From: Phocaeicola oris
Lineage (GTDB): Bacteria; Bacteroidota; Bacteroidia; Bacteroidales; Bacteroidaceae
Assembly (NCBI RefSeq): GCF_021295095.1
Contig: NZ_JAJLQX010000012.1
Coordinates: 33,753-97,752 of the forward strand
Direction of reading: 5' to 3'
DNA: 64,000 nt
Of this stretch, positions 1 to 10,061 are shown in pieces. The notes beneath the pieces were generated by a model. It was not told where the DNA came from. It saw only the letters and a program-made list of their open reading frames with translations, and did no database searches. Every line of letters begins with the position of its first letter. Within the stretch, counting starts at the first letter, position 1. The position numbers and the translations under genes were made by a program.

Positions 1-509
1 GCTCCCATCATAGAAGCAAATAATTGATATGACCAAGCACGCATAGGGCCTAAAAAGACTTTGACTAAATCGTATGATGATGAATTAGTTTCGCGATACA
101 CCAATTTAATCAATAATTTACCTTGTGATAAAGTTAACTTCTTCATTCTTGGTGTATATTGTTGTTTAATACTTTTTTCTACTCTTTTTAAGTGTTTGGA
201 ACGTTGTTCAGGTGGTAAAGTCTGGAGATACTCGTACGTTTCCAAAATGATACCATTGACTTCTTTTGCTAATGGTAATGTCTTTTTAACATTACGAATT
301 AATTTATAATAATTTGCTTCTTGTCTTTTATTCTTAAAAATCAGAGGCTTAAAAATATAAATCATTGGTAATTTTAATGATGCTATAGTATCTCCTTTAT
401 ATATCGTTGCCGGAACACGATATCCCATTATTTTAGTAGACAGATCTTGTGCTGATGCTGCTAAAGTAATAATTGACAAACAAAATAATATAAAGAGTTT
501 TCTTTTCAT
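1..509 (-). CDS. DUF4294-like exported protein, 3' end cut by window edge
   Basis: The minus strand is open from an ATG at 509 to the window edge, giving 169 residues of a longer protein. It begins with a signal peptide (MKRKLFILFCLSI...ASAQ). Next comes a short beta-rich stretch (MGYRVPATIYKGDTIAS), then a basic helical region with paired K/R (KNKRQEANYYKLIRNVKKTLPLAKEVN). That order matches the Bacteroidetes family DUF4294, whose function is unknown. The C-terminus is missing only because the sequence ends. It is divergent from the gene at 594, so the 84-bp AT-rich gap should hold both promoters. The family call is from memory of the motif order, not a search. Confidence 0.7.
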   Translation of the reverse strand, partial: MKRKLFILFCLSIITLAASAQDLSTKIMGYRVPATIYKGDTIASLKLPMIYIFKPLIFKNKRQEANYYKLIRNVKKTLPLAKEVNGIILETYEYLQTLPPEQRSKHLKRVEKSIKQQYTPRMKKLTLSQGKLLIKLVYRETNSSSYDLVKVFLGPMRAWSYQLFASMMG

Positions 510-593
510 ACCATTACAAAAGTACTAAGAAAACTGATTACTTAACTAAGCTATAATTATTTTTAGTATAAAACACATAATATTAAATACCCA

Positions 594-2642
594 ATGGCTC
601 AACTATTAAAAAAGTTATTAATTGCTTATCTTTTAATAAGTTTTCCTGTTCATAATCGGGCACAAGATATATTAGAAGAGTTAACAGAACAGGCTATAGA
701 GAATGGCAGTGTTCAAGGTGAAGTATTGTTTGAAGATTTGGCGGATTATTTGGTTACTCCTTTAAATATAAATATGGCTACAAAAGAGCAATTGGAATGT
801 TTTCCTTTTCTTTCCGATGAGTTAATAGAGAATATTCTTTATTACTTATATAAATATGGGTCGATGTTAACATATAAGGAATTGATGATGGTGGAAGGTA
901 TGGACAAAGAGACAATGAATAAATTGAAACCTTTTGTAACTTTTCAGCCATTGGATAAAACATCTAAACCTCTTAATATCAAGAATATTATAAAATATGG
1001 TAAGCATGAATTGACAGCTCGAATGGATATTCCTTTTTACTTTCGAGAAGGATATAAAACGCATAGTCAGAAAGTGTTGGCTAAGAATCCAAATAAGCAG
1101 TATATCGGATATCCTTATCATCACAGCTTACGATATGGTTTTCATTATAGTAATAGAATTTATTTTGGATTGACTGCCGAGAATGATGCCGGTGAACCAT
1201 TCTTTTCGGGAAAAAACAAAAAGGGATACGATTACTATTCTCCTTATTTTATCATACATGATATTAATCATTTAAAAACTTTGGTATTAGGAAATTATCG
1301 GGCAAGTTATGGATATGGATTGGTGATGAATACAGATTTCCTGTTGGGAAAGACTGTCACATTAAACACTTTATTCAATAGGCGTGTGGGGTTAAAGAAA
1401 CATTCATCGACAGATGAGTATAATTATCTTCAGGGAATAGGATCAAGTATACGATTAACCAAGCGTTGGACTATTGATGCTTTTTACTCTTTTCGCAATA
1501 TGGACGGAAAAGTGGATAACTTGTTCATAACTTCGTTGAAAAAAGATGGATTACATCGGTTAAAAAAGGATTATGAAAAGAAGAATACTTTTCATAATCA
1601 AGTAATGGGCAGTCATTTAAACTATAATGGGAAATATTCTGAATTAGGATTAACAGCTGTTTATAATGTTTTTAATAAAGTGTTGAAACCTATGGAGAGA
1701 TCGTATAATAAGTATTATCCTAAAGGTCGCGATTTTTTTAATATAGGAGCAAATTATAAGTTCTTCTTAAACCGATTTACATTGTTGGGTGAGACAGCAA
1801 TGGATAAAAAGGGGCGTATTGCTACGTTAAATATGTTACGTTATTCACCGAATTTGAAAACTCAGTTTATAGTTATGAACAGGTATTATGATGCAAAGTA
1901 TCAAAGTTTGTATGCTCGTTCAGTTTCTGAGGGAGGATTGATTCAAAACGAGAATGCAATGTATATTGGATTGGAAACAAAGATTTTACCCAATACCTCT
2001 TTAGTAGCTTATGGCGATTTCTTCTACTTTCCCTATGAAAAGTATTTGGTTAGTAAAAATGGAACAAACGGATTCGACGGACTTTTTCAACTAAGTTATT
2101 CACCGAGTTATCAACTAAATATGTCTTTACGATATCGGTTTAAAAAGAAAGATAAAGATTATAAGGTGAGTAAATCGGAAAAGCAAACTATTCCGTATTA
2201 TCAGCAACGTATCCGTTATCAGCTTAATTACCAACCGAATGAACAGTTGCGTTTGAAAACGACAGTAGCGTATAATTGGAACAATTATCAATATAGGAAA
2301 ATAAAAATGGGATATTTAATCTCTCAGAGCGCAGACTATCATTTTCTGCGGTTACCACTTCAAACAAATTTAGCTATAACATGGTTTGATACGGATGATT
2401 ATAACAGTCGTATTTATTTATATGAGAAAGGATTGTTGTATTCATTCTCCATTCCATCGTTCTTTTATCAGGGTCTCCGTTTCGCGTTGAACGCTCGTTA
2501 TGCTATTACAGAAAAATTAATTGTTCAGTTGAAATACGGATGGACGCATTATACAAACAAGGAATCCATTGGAACGGGTTTAGATTTGATTAATGGAAAG
2601 AACAAACGAGATCTTTATTTACAAGTTCGATGGAAGTTTTAA
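594..2642 (+). CDS. Helix-hairpin-helix protein with C-terminal beta-barrel-like region
   Basis: This 682-residue secreted protein has a signal peptide ending near residue 23 (NRAQ). Residues ~55-115 carry ComEA-like helix-hairpin-helix segments (LNINMATKEQLECFPFLSDE, then MVEGMDKETMNKLKPF). From ~140 to the end it is rich in alternating aromatic/polar strands and finishes in ...LYLQVRWKF, a terminal aromatic typical of outer-membrane barrels. Proteins of this build are common in Bacteroidales and uncharacterised. The HhH part would face the periplasm and could bind DNA, but that is inference. It has no operon partner: an 830-bp gap follows. Confidence 0.75.
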   Translation: MAQLLKKLLIAYLLISFPVHNRAQDILEELTEQAIENGSVQGEVLFEDLADYLVTPLNINMATKEQLECFPFLSDELIENILYYLYKYGSMLTYKELMMVEGMDKETMNKLKPFVTFQPLDKTSKPLNIKNIIKYGKHELTARMDIPFYFREGYKTHSQKVLAKNPNKQYIGYPYHHSLRYGFHYSNRIYFGLTAENDAGEPFFSGKNKKGYDYYSPYFIIHDINHLKTLVLGNYRASYGYGLVMNTDFLLGKTVTLNTLFNRRVGLKKHSSTDEYNYLQGIGSSIRLTKRWTIDAFYSFRNMDGKVDNLFITSLKKDGLHRLKKDYEKKNTFHNQVMGSHLNYNGKYSELGLTAVYNVFNKVLKPMERSYNKYYPKGRDFFNIGANYKFFLNRFTLLGETAMDKKGRIATLNMLRYSPNLKTQFIVMNRYYDAKYQSLYARSVSEGGLIQNENAMYIGLETKILPNTSLVAYGDFFYFPYEKYLVSKNGTNGFDGLFQLSYSPSYQLNMSLRYRFKKKDKDYKVSKSEKQTIPYYQQRIRYQLNYQPNEQLRLKTTVAYNWNNYQYRKIKMGYLISQSADYHFLRLPLQTNLAITWFDTDDYNSRIYLYEKGLLYSFSIPSFFYQGLRFALNARYAITEKLIVQLKYGWTHYTNKESIGTGLDLINGKNKRDLYLQVRWKF

Positions 2643-2984
2643 AAACGGAGATGTTATTATGTGATATTTTAAAAGTACAACTTTCTTTTAATGTTTGTGG
2701 GATCGGATGGAATGTTTTCTCTTATTATGAAAACTGAATCTATAAATAATAAAGTTAACAGAATAGTGAGTAAATAGAAATCTCAAAATTAGCTTCGTGT
2801 TACCCTTCCTTTTAATTTAATAATCGTTATGATTAACGAAAGCAAATTTATTGAATTATTTTGTCTATCAGATGACTTTTACAAGTTTTTTTGACTCCAT
2901 GAAAATATGCTTTAACGTATGTTCGATGAAATAACAGAAGAGTCATGTAGAAGCCTACAAAGGTAGAATAAGCCGTTATAGTAT

Positions 2985-3250
2985 GTTTAAACTGTGTTTT
3001 TACCTTTTTATCAGGTTCGTTAAAATACTCACAAAGAGATTAGTCAAAGTAATCCGTATGAATTACTCAACTCATACGTATAATTCATTTGTTTCACACT
3101 AGTGAAACGAGCGAATCACATCTGTGAAACAAGTGAATCACATTTGTGAAACAAGTGAATCACATCTGTGAAACGAAAAATACTTCTGATGAATATGGCA
3201 ACTTATATGGTTTACTTTCTTTGTTTCTACGTATCGGAGTAGTAGTTGCA
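2985..3250 (+). repeat. Dispersed repeat copy R1 (four 22-bp-spaced hairpin cores)
   Basis: This copy sits in the 832-bp gap between 2642 and 3475, where I see no gene. The hairpin array is 3091-3174 (84 bp). Its first core is GTTTCAC-N4-GTGAAAC, followed by three more cores at an exact 22-bp step joined by a short AAGTGAAT-type linker. Left flank: AACTCATACGTATAATTC. Right flank: CTTCTGATGAATATGGCAAC then CTTATATGGTTTACTTTC. These flanks match the other copies. The outer inverted repeat is degenerate here. The rest of the gap (2643-2980 and 3250-3440) shows nothing I recognise. Confidence 0.85.
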
Positions 3251-3441
3251 TGTTATTGATTTCTCTAAAGATTTGTTTGTCTGTTTAAGTAGAAATAATG
3301 ATACACAGCTTGTTTTATTTAGATTTGTCGAACTCATGTTAATAAATTATGTAATAATGATTTATAGTGAAGGGAGTGAAACGTGTTAATGAGAGCATCA
3401 GATTCTTAATTTTTCATTATTCATTATTCGTTATTTCCTTA

Positions 3442-3449
3442 TATCTTTG
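3442..3449 (+). promoter_or_regulatory. -7 box of the radical SAM gene promoter
   Basis: TATCTTTG matches the Bacteroidetes -7 consensus TAnnTTTG and lies 26 bp before the ATG at 3475. No clear -33 TTTG is visible. Confidence 0.5.
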
Positions 3450-3474
3450 TATTTTGTAAATAAAAAATAGAAAG

Positions 3475-4254
3475 ATGCCAACTGTTATTTATCCTTCTCC
3501 TATATTCGGACCTATTATGAGTCGGCGTTTGGGGGTGTCTTTGGGGATCAATCTGTTGCCTGAAGATGGTAAGTTTTGTACGTTTAACTGCATTTATTGC
3601 GAGTGTGGATTTAATGAAGATCGTCGTCCGCGTCATCCGTTACCTACCCGTGAGGAAGTACGTGTGGCATTAGAAGCAAAGTTGAAAGAAATGCAAAGTA
3701 ACGGGCCGACTCCGAACGTACTTACTTTTGCCGGAAATGGAGAACCGACAGCCCATCCCGATTTTGCCGGTATCGTTGATGATGTTATTGCTTTACGGAA
3801 TATTTATTTCCCCAATGCAAAAGTCAGCGTATTGAGTAATTCTACCATGATTCATAAGCCCGATGTGTTTATTGCATTAAAAAAAGTTGATAACAATATA
3901 TTGAAACTGGATACTATCGATTCCTCTTATATCTCATTAGTTGACCGTCCGTTGCAGTCGAATTATAATGTGAAGCAAGTTATTAATGATATGATTAACT
4001 TTAAAGGCCATGTTATTATTCAAACCATGTTCATGAAAGGTAAGTTTGGCGATAAGGACGTGGATAATACATCGGATAATTATGTTCTTCCTTGGTTGAA
4101 TGCTGTACGGGCTATTGAGCCTCAGCAAGTTATGGTGTATACCATTGATAGAGAAACCCCCGATGATGATTTGAAAAAAGCAACGCACGAGGAGCTCGAC
4201 AGTATAGCGGAAAAAGTGCGGGCATTAGGTATTCCGTGCTCTGCATCGTATTAA
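3475..4254 (+). CDS. Radical SAM protein (COG0731-like)
   Basis: This 259-residue protein carries the radical SAM cluster motif C35-x3-C39-x2-C42 (CTFNCIYC), which binds a 4Fe-4S cluster and S-adenosylmethionine. A GNGEPT motif follows around residue 90, the usual SAM-contacting strand. It is close in length and motif layout to the short COG0731 proteins whose substrates are unknown. A wybutosine-type (TYW1-like) role is unlikely because no flavodoxin domain is present. The stop is 12 bp before the next ATG, so it may be co-transcribed with the lipoprotein at 4267. The family is clear; the substrate is not. Confidence 0.82.
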   Translation: MPTVIYPSPIFGPIMSRRLGVSLGINLLPEDGKFCTFNCIYCECGFNEDRRPRHPLPTREEVRVALEAKLKEMQSNGPTPNVLTFAGNGEPTAHPDFAGIVDDVIALRNIYFPNAKVSVLSNSTMIHKPDVFIALKKVDNNILKLDTIDSSYISLVDRPLQSNYNVKQVINDMINFKGHVIIQTMFMKGKFGDKDVDNTSDNYVLPWLNAVRAIEPQQVMVYTIDRETPDDDLKKATHEELDSIAEKVRALGIPCSASY

Positions 4255-4266
4255 TAAGATAGAGCT

Positions 4267-5340
4267 ATGAAAAATTTTATTCATTTTTGTTTATTACTAA
4301 TATGCTTGGTATTAGTATGTTGTACTCCATCAATCGAAAAGCGAAACGTTATAAACATCGGTCAGGAAGTTATTACTTCAGCTAAGGTACTGAAAGAGGA
4401 GCCATTAACTTTTATTGACAGCTTGAAAGATGCGAAGTTATGTTATGTTTATAAAGACAGCATTCTTATTGTGTTGAATAAAGGATTGGATAGTGAACAT
4501 TTGGTTGACTTTTATAACCTGAATTCCGGACAATCTATTGCCAAACTCTATCATTTGGGTAATGGTGCCGACGGATTACTTTCAACAGAGGCAATAGTGA
4601 ACCGAAATCTATTGATTCTCAATGACTCTATCATGTCACAGGTTGCGGCTTTGAATATAGATTCGGTGTTAAATAACTCGAAATATATTGTTCATCCGAT
4701 TCAATATAGTAAGATTGGTGTTCGGAAAGCTGCTCCGTTCTATGATAATATGTTGGTTGAGAATCCCGATTATTTTCATAATAAGGATATGCGAATTAAT
4801 CAGGGTAAGTCACGCTTTCTCATTATGAAGCCCGGCGATAACTATACCATGGACCGTTCGTATAAATATTATGTGAAAAATTTGTCAATAAACGGGCAGA
4901 TATTGGTTAACGAAGATAAGGCGCGTATTATCTATGGTCAACTTTACGACTCTCAGTTGGAAATATATAACTCAGAGCTTCAACTCATTCGTTCGGTAGT
5001 TGGTCCGGTGAATATTGCTCCGAAATATAATTTCAAAGGCGATGAGGGTTTTTATCGCATCATATTCAAGTTTCCCATTCCATACGCTTATCTGAATTGC
5101 ACAGCCGATAACGAATACATTTATATGGTATATGCCGGAGCGAAGGTAAAGGAAGGTATGACCGTAAATGACTTACCCAATTGGATTTTGAAGTTTGATT
5201 GGGATGGAAACTATATAAGCAGTTATAAAATAAATAGATCCATTCAGTCGCTTACGAAGAGTGTTCAGGATGAATCTGCTTTTTATGCCACAATTTTAAC
5301 CAATGGTCGGCCTGAGTTGGTCAAACTTAGCTTAAAATAA
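4267..5340 (+). CDS. TolB-like 6-bladed beta-propeller lipoprotein
   Basis: The 357-residue product starts with a type II signal peptide (LLLICLVLVCCTPS), so it is a lipidated envelope protein. The body has repeated beta-strand blocks such as NLNSGQSIAKLYHLGNG and WDGNYISSYKINRSIQSL. These resemble the Bacteroidales BF3164/TolB_like propeller family with 6-bladed 'DWDGN' type repeats. These proteins have no proven role; they are often single genes. It follows the radical SAM gene by 12 bp. The gap after it (5341-5603) is AT-rich and holds the promoter of the next locus. Confidence 0.72.
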   Translation: MKNFIHFCLLLICLVLVCCTPSIEKRNVINIGQEVITSAKVLKEEPLTFIDSLKDAKLCYVYKDSILIVLNKGLDSEHLVDFYNLNSGQSIAKLYHLGNGADGLLSTEAIVNRNLLILNDSIMSQVAALNIDSVLNNSKYIVHPIQYSKIGVRKAAPFYDNMLVENPDYFHNKDMRINQGKSRFLIMKPGDNYTMDRSYKYYVKNLSINGQILVNEDKARIIYGQLYDSQLEIYNSELQLIRSVVGPVNIAPKYNFKGDEGFYRIIFKFPIPYAYLNCTADNEYIYMVYAGAKVKEGMTVNDLPNWILKFDWDGNYISSYKINRSIQSLTKSVQDESAFYATILTNGRPELVKLSLK

Positions 5341-5551
5341 TTACTATCTTTTAGGGAAATAATTCCATAATAAATAATGTTTTGATTGAGAGTTTCTTCT
5401 TTAATTGGTAACTATACTTTTGTCTCTTTTTATTTGCGTTCATTAAGGAAAACAGTTACTTTATTTATAGAATCAATGTGTAGTTAAACTAACAACATGT
5501 AGTAGGTATTTATCATTGTTATTTCTTCTATTTTTTACTTATTTTTAGTTA

Positions 5552-5582
5552 TTGGTATATTTTTCTTTTCGAAATATTTTTG
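5552..5582 (+). promoter_or_regulatory. Promoter of the porin/imelysin locus
   Basis: TTGG at 5552 and TATTTTTG at 5575-5582 are separated by about 20 bp, the spacing expected for the Bacteroidetes housekeeping promoter (TTTG / TAnnTTTG). The ATG of the first gene follows 21 bp after the -7 box. No operator or Fur-like palindrome stood out. Confidence 0.65.
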
Positions 5583-5603
5583 CAAGGAAAAAATACTGTA
5601 AAA

Positions 5604-6944
5604 ATGAGAAAAAGAATTGTATTAATATTAAGTTTGATATGGTGTATTTCTTCTTTTAGTTTTGCTCAAAAAACGGAAAGTCTTTATGGGGATGATGAAG
5701 TTAATGAGAGCAAAGAGATTAAACAACAAATATCAAAATATAATTTAAAATCACGCTTAACCGTTGGTGGCTATGGTGAAGTTGCTTTTACTCGAGAGTT
5801 TTTTAGTGATAATGTGTACAGGTATAGTAAACCAGGTCAATATAAGCATGATCCGAGCCATGGAAAGTTTGACATTCCTCATGCTGTTATCTATTTGAAT
5901 TATGATTTTGGACGTGGTTGGACAATGGGTACTGAAATTGAATTTGAACATGGAGGTACCGGTACAGCATACGAAAAAGAATTTGAAGAGAGTGGTGAGT
6001 GGGAACAGGAAGTAGAGAAAGGCGGTGAAGTAGAATTGGAACAGTTTTGGTTGCAAAAGTCTTTTTCCCGTTTATTAAATATAAAGGTAGGACATATTGT
6101 TGTTCCAGTCGGCGGACTGAATAATTCTCATGAACCTTTGAATTTCTTTACTGTTTATCGTCCTGAAGGTGAATATACTATTCTTCCAAGTACATGGCAC
6201 CAAACGGGTATAAGTTTATGGGGAAGATCAAAGAAATGGAGATATGAAGTTCAGTTTCTTCCAGGGCTAAATGCCATGTATTTTACACGTGACAAATGGA
6301 TTCATAAAGGAGCAGGTACAGCCCTTGAATTTGAAGTTGCAAATAAATATGCCGGAATGATTCGCATAGATAATTATTCTATTCCGGGTTTGAGAATGGG
6401 TATTTCTGGATATTATGGACATAGCATTGATAATGCATTAACTCGTGACGCAAATGGTACAGCAAGTAAACTAAAAGGCGCTGTGGCTATAGGTACATTC
6501 GACTTTACCTATAAAGGATATAACTGGATTATTCGCGGTAATGCAGATTATGGACATTTAGGTGATGCTGTTTCTGTTTATAATTTACCGGGCCGCCAAA
6601 CAAAAACAAGTCCGTATTCGTCTGATCATGTTGGAAAGAATGCGTTAGCTTATGGCATTGAAGCAGGTTATGATATCTTTTCTCAAATACATTCTTTAAG
6701 AGAAAAAGAGCAAAAGATGTACATATTTGGAAGATATGAATATTATGATTCTTATGTTCCAAACAGAAATTCACAACCGGAATATCCTTATACCGATAAA
6801 AACAGGATAGCTGTTGGATTGAACTATTTCCCTTTACCCCAGATAGTTGTAAAGGGAGAATATTCTTATCGATTTTTAAAGAGTCGGTATAATAACGAAC
6901 CTTCTGTTTCATTAGGAATAGCATATCAAGGTTTCTTTTTTTAA
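5604..6944 (+). CDS. Outer-membrane porin-like beta-barrel protein
   Basis: I chose the ATG at 5604. An in-frame TTG at 5580 overlaps the -7 box and is unlikely. The 446-residue product has a signal peptide (RKRIVLILSLIWCISSFSFAQ). It then shows barrel strands with paired glycines and aromatics (VGGYGEVAFTREFF, FGRGWTMGTEIEFEHGG, LGIAYQGFFF) and ends in phenylalanine. Layout resembles OprO/OprP-type phosphate-selective porins, but the substrate is not readable. It is first in a locus with two imelysins and a di-heme protein. An outer-membrane entry route for their substrate is a reasonable inference. Confidence 0.7.
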   Translation: MRKRIVLILSLIWCISSFSFAQKTESLYGDDEVNESKEIKQQISKYNLKSRLTVGGYGEVAFTREFFSDNVYRYSKPGQYKHDPSHGKFDIPHAVIYLNYDFGRGWTMGTEIEFEHGGTGTAYEKEFEESGEWEQEVEKGGEVELEQFWLQKSFSRLLNIKVGHIVVPVGGLNNSHEPLNFFTVYRPEGEYTILPSTWHQTGISLWGRSKKWRYEVQFLPGLNAMYFTRDKWIHKGAGTALEFEVANKYAGMIRIDNYSIPGLRMGISGYYGHSIDNALTRDANGTASKLKGAVAIGTFDFTYKGYNWIIRGNADYGHLGDAVSVYNLPGRQTKTSPYSSDHVGKNALAYGIEAGYDIFSQIHSLREKEQKMYIFGRYEYYDSYVPNRNSQPEYPYTDKNRIAVGLNYFPLPQIVVKGEYSYRFLKSRYNNEPSVSLGIAYQGFFF

Positions 6945-6980
6945 TTAATGTTGAAAATTTTATTTTAATAATTAATAAGT

Positions 6981-8234
6981 ATGAAAACATATTTCAATTT
7001 ACTTGGACTTGTAGTTATTGTATTGACTACATTGTTTAGCATGTCATCTTGTGATAAAAATAATGATGATCCTATTAACGAGAATGAGTTATCGGCTGGT
7101 GATAAATTGCTGCAACAAGTTTTAGTTCAGAATGTTGATGGAACTATTAACCCTATTTACCAAGCTTTAGCTGCTGATTGTTCAAATTTATACGATGAAA
7201 TGAAAGTTATTCGTTCTGCAGCTGCTACTAAATCCGTTACTCAAGACATGGTTAATTCAGCTTGTACAAGTTGGAAAAAAGCTCGTGCTAATTATGAGTT
7301 AAGTGAGGCTTTTCTGATGGGTGCTGCCGCTGATTTTAGTATTGATCCACATATTGATTCTTGGCCACTTGATCTTGATCAGCTTTGGACATTGCTAAGT
7401 AGTACAAATATGGTAAATAAATTAGATGGTGATGATGGTCCTGAATATGCTAATACAAACTTAGGTCAAAATTTATTAGGATTTCATGGAGTAGAATTTA
7501 TTCTTTTCCGTGACGGTTCGCCAAGACCTGCATCAGAATTTAACGGATATGATTCTTATAATAAGGATGGTTTGGATTTCACTTCATTTTCTGGAGAATA
7601 TGAAATGGTTTATGCTTTAGCAGTTTGCGGTGATTTACGTAATAGTTGTTATCGTTTGGAAACTTCTTGGAATGAAAAAGCTCCGGCAGCTCATTTTTCG
7701 GTAATGAGTGATTTGGAGTGGTCAACTACTTTAACAAGTGGTAATTCTTATGGAAAAAACATGAAAATTTCTGGTGAAGCCGGTAGTACTTATTCAAGTG
7801 TTAGAAATGCGGCAAGTGCTGTACTTGTAGGTGATGGTGGCGCAGCAGGTATTGCCGATGAGGTTGGAAATGTAAAGATTGGCAATCCTTATACAGGTAA
7901 GGATATCAATTATATTGAATCACCTTATAGTTATAATTCTTTAACAGACTTCTATGATAATATTGAAAGTATAAGGAATATATGGATGGGAGGTTCTTTA
8001 GGAAACAGAGTTTCCGGTATTTCTTTTTCTGTTTACTTTGCCAAATATAATACAGCAATTGGTCAACGTGTAGAAAAAGCTATGGACAATGCTCAGTCGG
8101 CTATTAATGCTATTCCGAAACCATTTGTTAAGAACTATACAAGTTCACAATGCGCGACAGCAATGTCTGCGTGTACAGAATTGGTTAATGCATTAAATGC
8201 AGCTAATGATTATATACAAAGTTCGAAGGATTGA
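6981..8234 (+). CDS. Imelysin family (M75-like) lipoprotein 1
   Basis: The 417-residue protein has a lipobox (FSMSSC, Cys near residue 24) and two imelysin repeats. The characteristic GxHxxE motif is intact (GFHGVEFILF, about residue 170). Imelysins include IrpA and the EfeO C-terminal domain. They are periplasmic proteins of iron uptake; 'insulin-cleaving peptidase' is a historical label. It lies 36 bp downstream of the porin-like gene and about 100 bp before the di-heme gene. The pairing with a COG3488-type protein is a known neighbourhood for imelysins (COG3487-COG3488). A role in iron handling is likely; the transported form is unknown. Confidence 0.87.
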   Translation: MKTYFNLLGLVVIVLTTLFSMSSCDKNNDDPINENELSAGDKLLQQVLVQNVDGTINPIYQALAADCSNLYDEMKVIRSAAATKSVTQDMVNSACTSWKKARANYELSEAFLMGAAADFSIDPHIDSWPLDLDQLWTLLSSTNMVNKLDGDDGPEYANTNLGQNLLGFHGVEFILFRDGSPRPASEFNGYDSYNKDGLDFTSFSGEYEMVYALAVCGDLRNSCYRLETSWNEKAPAAHFSVMSDLEWSTTLTSGNSYGKNMKISGEAGSTYSSVRNAASAVLVGDGGAAGIADEVGNVKIGNPYTGKDINYIESPYSYNSLTDFYDNIESIRNIWMGGSLGNRVSGISFSVYFAKYNTAIGQRVEKAMDNAQSAINAIPKPFVKNYTSSQCATAMSACTELVNALNAANDYIQSSKD

Positions 8235-8337
8235 TAATAGAGGATTATAATCATTTGTAGATTAAGATTAAATACTAAATAACAACGATAGGGAGTAATA
8301 AAGAACTGCTTCTTTTAGGTGCAAAAATATCTAAATT

Positions 8338-10047
8338 ATGAAAATGAAGTTTGTAAACAAAATGCTTCTATTAGGAATGTTATCTGTCGGATTGTTTGCT
8401 TGTAGTGATGATAAAGAGGATAATACTAAAAGCAATACGATAAATGGAGAAACAGGGGAAGCTAATGATGTATTTACTAAGGCAGAATGGTATCCGGGAG
8501 GAGAATTAGGAACAACAAGCAATGAACAGGGTTGCTACTCGAATCCTTCCCCTTATGTAGAGAACAATGGAATGTATATGAACTTTAAAAAAGGAGAGAC
8601 TTTCTTCGAGAATGATTATACATTGAATACTTTTCCTCGAAGAGGATTAGGGCCGGCTTGGATTCGTCCGGGCTGTTTATATTGTCATCCTTCGTATGGA
8701 CATGGTAAACGTCAGACAACTTATAATGCTGATATGCAGGGTAATGGTTATCTGTTGGTAGTATACCATCCAACTGCTGGTACAACTTCTCAAGGTGTAT
8801 CTTATGCTGCTAACAGTTATATAACGGAAGTAACAGGTATGCCTCAAACGCGGGCAATGTCTCCTTTTCTTCCTCCTATTGATGAGAGTGGAATTCATAT
8901 TCAATGGTTAAATGCTACAGATGAACATAATAACACTTTTCCTGACGGTGAGACATATTCGTTAATCTATCCGGAAGTAACAATAGATGAGTCGGCTTTT
9001 AATACAAACCCAAAGCCGGAGAATTATGAAGTTCGTCTGGAATCAACTATTGGAGTATATGGTTCAGCTTTACTTGATGCCATTTCAGATGATTCTTTAA
9101 AAGATCAATATGCGAAGGAAGCTCCTTATGTTTCTTTAAATCCTGCTATGTGGGATAAAACTTCAAATGATTGGGCACCTTCTGCTTGGTATACTTTAGC
9201 TGATGGTGCCAAGAGAATAAAGAAATTTACTTATGCTTTGACTCGTGGATCGTTACAAGATGGTCCTGGTGCAAATGCTATTTGGAATATTACGAATGTA
9301 ACTCGTTCCGATCGTCATTATCTTTATAGTACTAAGGCTTGGGCAAAAGCTATGTCTGAAGAAGAAAGTGTTATTTCTACTATTCAGAATAGTGGTTCTG
9401 CCAAAACTTCTTTACTTCATCCATATTATGCTGATGGTAGTAAAGACAGTATCAGTTATATGGTTAATAAACTTCTTGGTTTGAATACAAAAGCTGATGC
9501 TGATGAATATGCTAAGCATTTTGTTTCTAATGGTCAGGAAGAAATGAGTGATGCTGATTATTATGATTTTATGGTTTGGCATAGAGGTCTGGCTGTTCCT
9601 ATGGCTCGCGATTTGAATAAAAAGCAAGTTCAAAAGGGCAAGCAATTATTTGCTGAAATGGGTTGTGCTACTTGTCATCGTCCTTCATGGGAGACAGGTA
9701 ACGATGATTATTGGAAAGATGCTGTTGTTAAAGGTCAAGGTGAACTTCCAACTTATGCGCATCAAACCATTTGGCCTTATACTGATATGATTCAGCATAA
9801 ATTACACATGATCAATGATATTCGCACCGGATGGTGCCGTACAACTCCGCTTTGGGGGCGTGGACTTTCAGAGCAAGAAACCGGTGCTTCCGATCGTTTG
9901 CACGATTGCCGTGCTCGTAATGTTATTGAGGCTATTATGTGGCACGGTTACAGTTCAGAGAGTGATGCATATACAGCTTCACAGAAATTCTATAATCTTT
10001 CTAAAGAAGATCGTGATGCAGTAGTTGCGTTTATCGATGCTATTTAA
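8338..10047 (+). CDS. Di-heme c-type oxidoreductase lipoprotein (COG3488-like)
   Basis: The 569-residue product has a lipobox (VGLFAC, Cys22) and two covalent heme sites, CLYCH at 113-117 and CATCH at 443-447. This is the size and two-heme layout of the COG3488 'thiol oxidoreductase' family, related to the MauG/cytochrome c peroxidase group. It would work in the periplasm, anchored in a membrane. It sits between two imelysin genes, and the locus also carries a cytochrome c assembly gene (11210) that could mature it. A ferric/ferrous redox step coupled to imelysin binding is inference. The in-frame start at 8344 is an alternative. Confidence 0.85.
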   Translation: MKMKFVNKMLLLGMLSVGLFACSDDKEDNTKSNTINGETGEANDVFTKAEWYPGGELGTTSNEQGCYSNPSPYVENNGMYMNFKKGETFFENDYTLNTFPRRGLGPAWIRPGCLYCHPSYGHGKRQTTYNADMQGNGYLLVVYHPTAGTTSQGVSYAANSYITEVTGMPQTRAMSPFLPPIDESGIHIQWLNATDEHNNTFPDGETYSLIYPEVTIDESAFNTNPKPENYEVRLESTIGVYGSALLDAISDDSLKDQYAKEAPYVSLNPAMWDKTSNDWAPSAWYTLADGAKRIKKFTYALTRGSLQDGPGANAIWNITNVTRSDRHYLYSTKAWAKAMSEEESVISTIQNSGSAKTSLLHPYYADGSKDSISYMVNKLLGLNTKADADEYAKHFVSNGQEEMSDADYYDFMVWHRGLAVPMARDLNKKQVQKGKQLFAEMGCATCHRPSWETGNDDYWKDAVVKGQGELPTYAHQTIWPYTDMIQHKLHMINDIRTGWCRTTPLWGRGLSEQETGASDRLHDCRARNVIEAIMWHGYSSESDAYTASQKFYNLSKEDRDAVVAFIDAI

Positions 10048-10061
10048 CTGTTAATTAATAT

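Noticed and set aside
3091-3174. CRP/FNR-type operators (TGTGA / TCACA)
   Set aside because: The half-sites are in the opposite order (TCACA-N2-TGTGA) and arrays lie mid-gap or downstream of genes, not at promoters.
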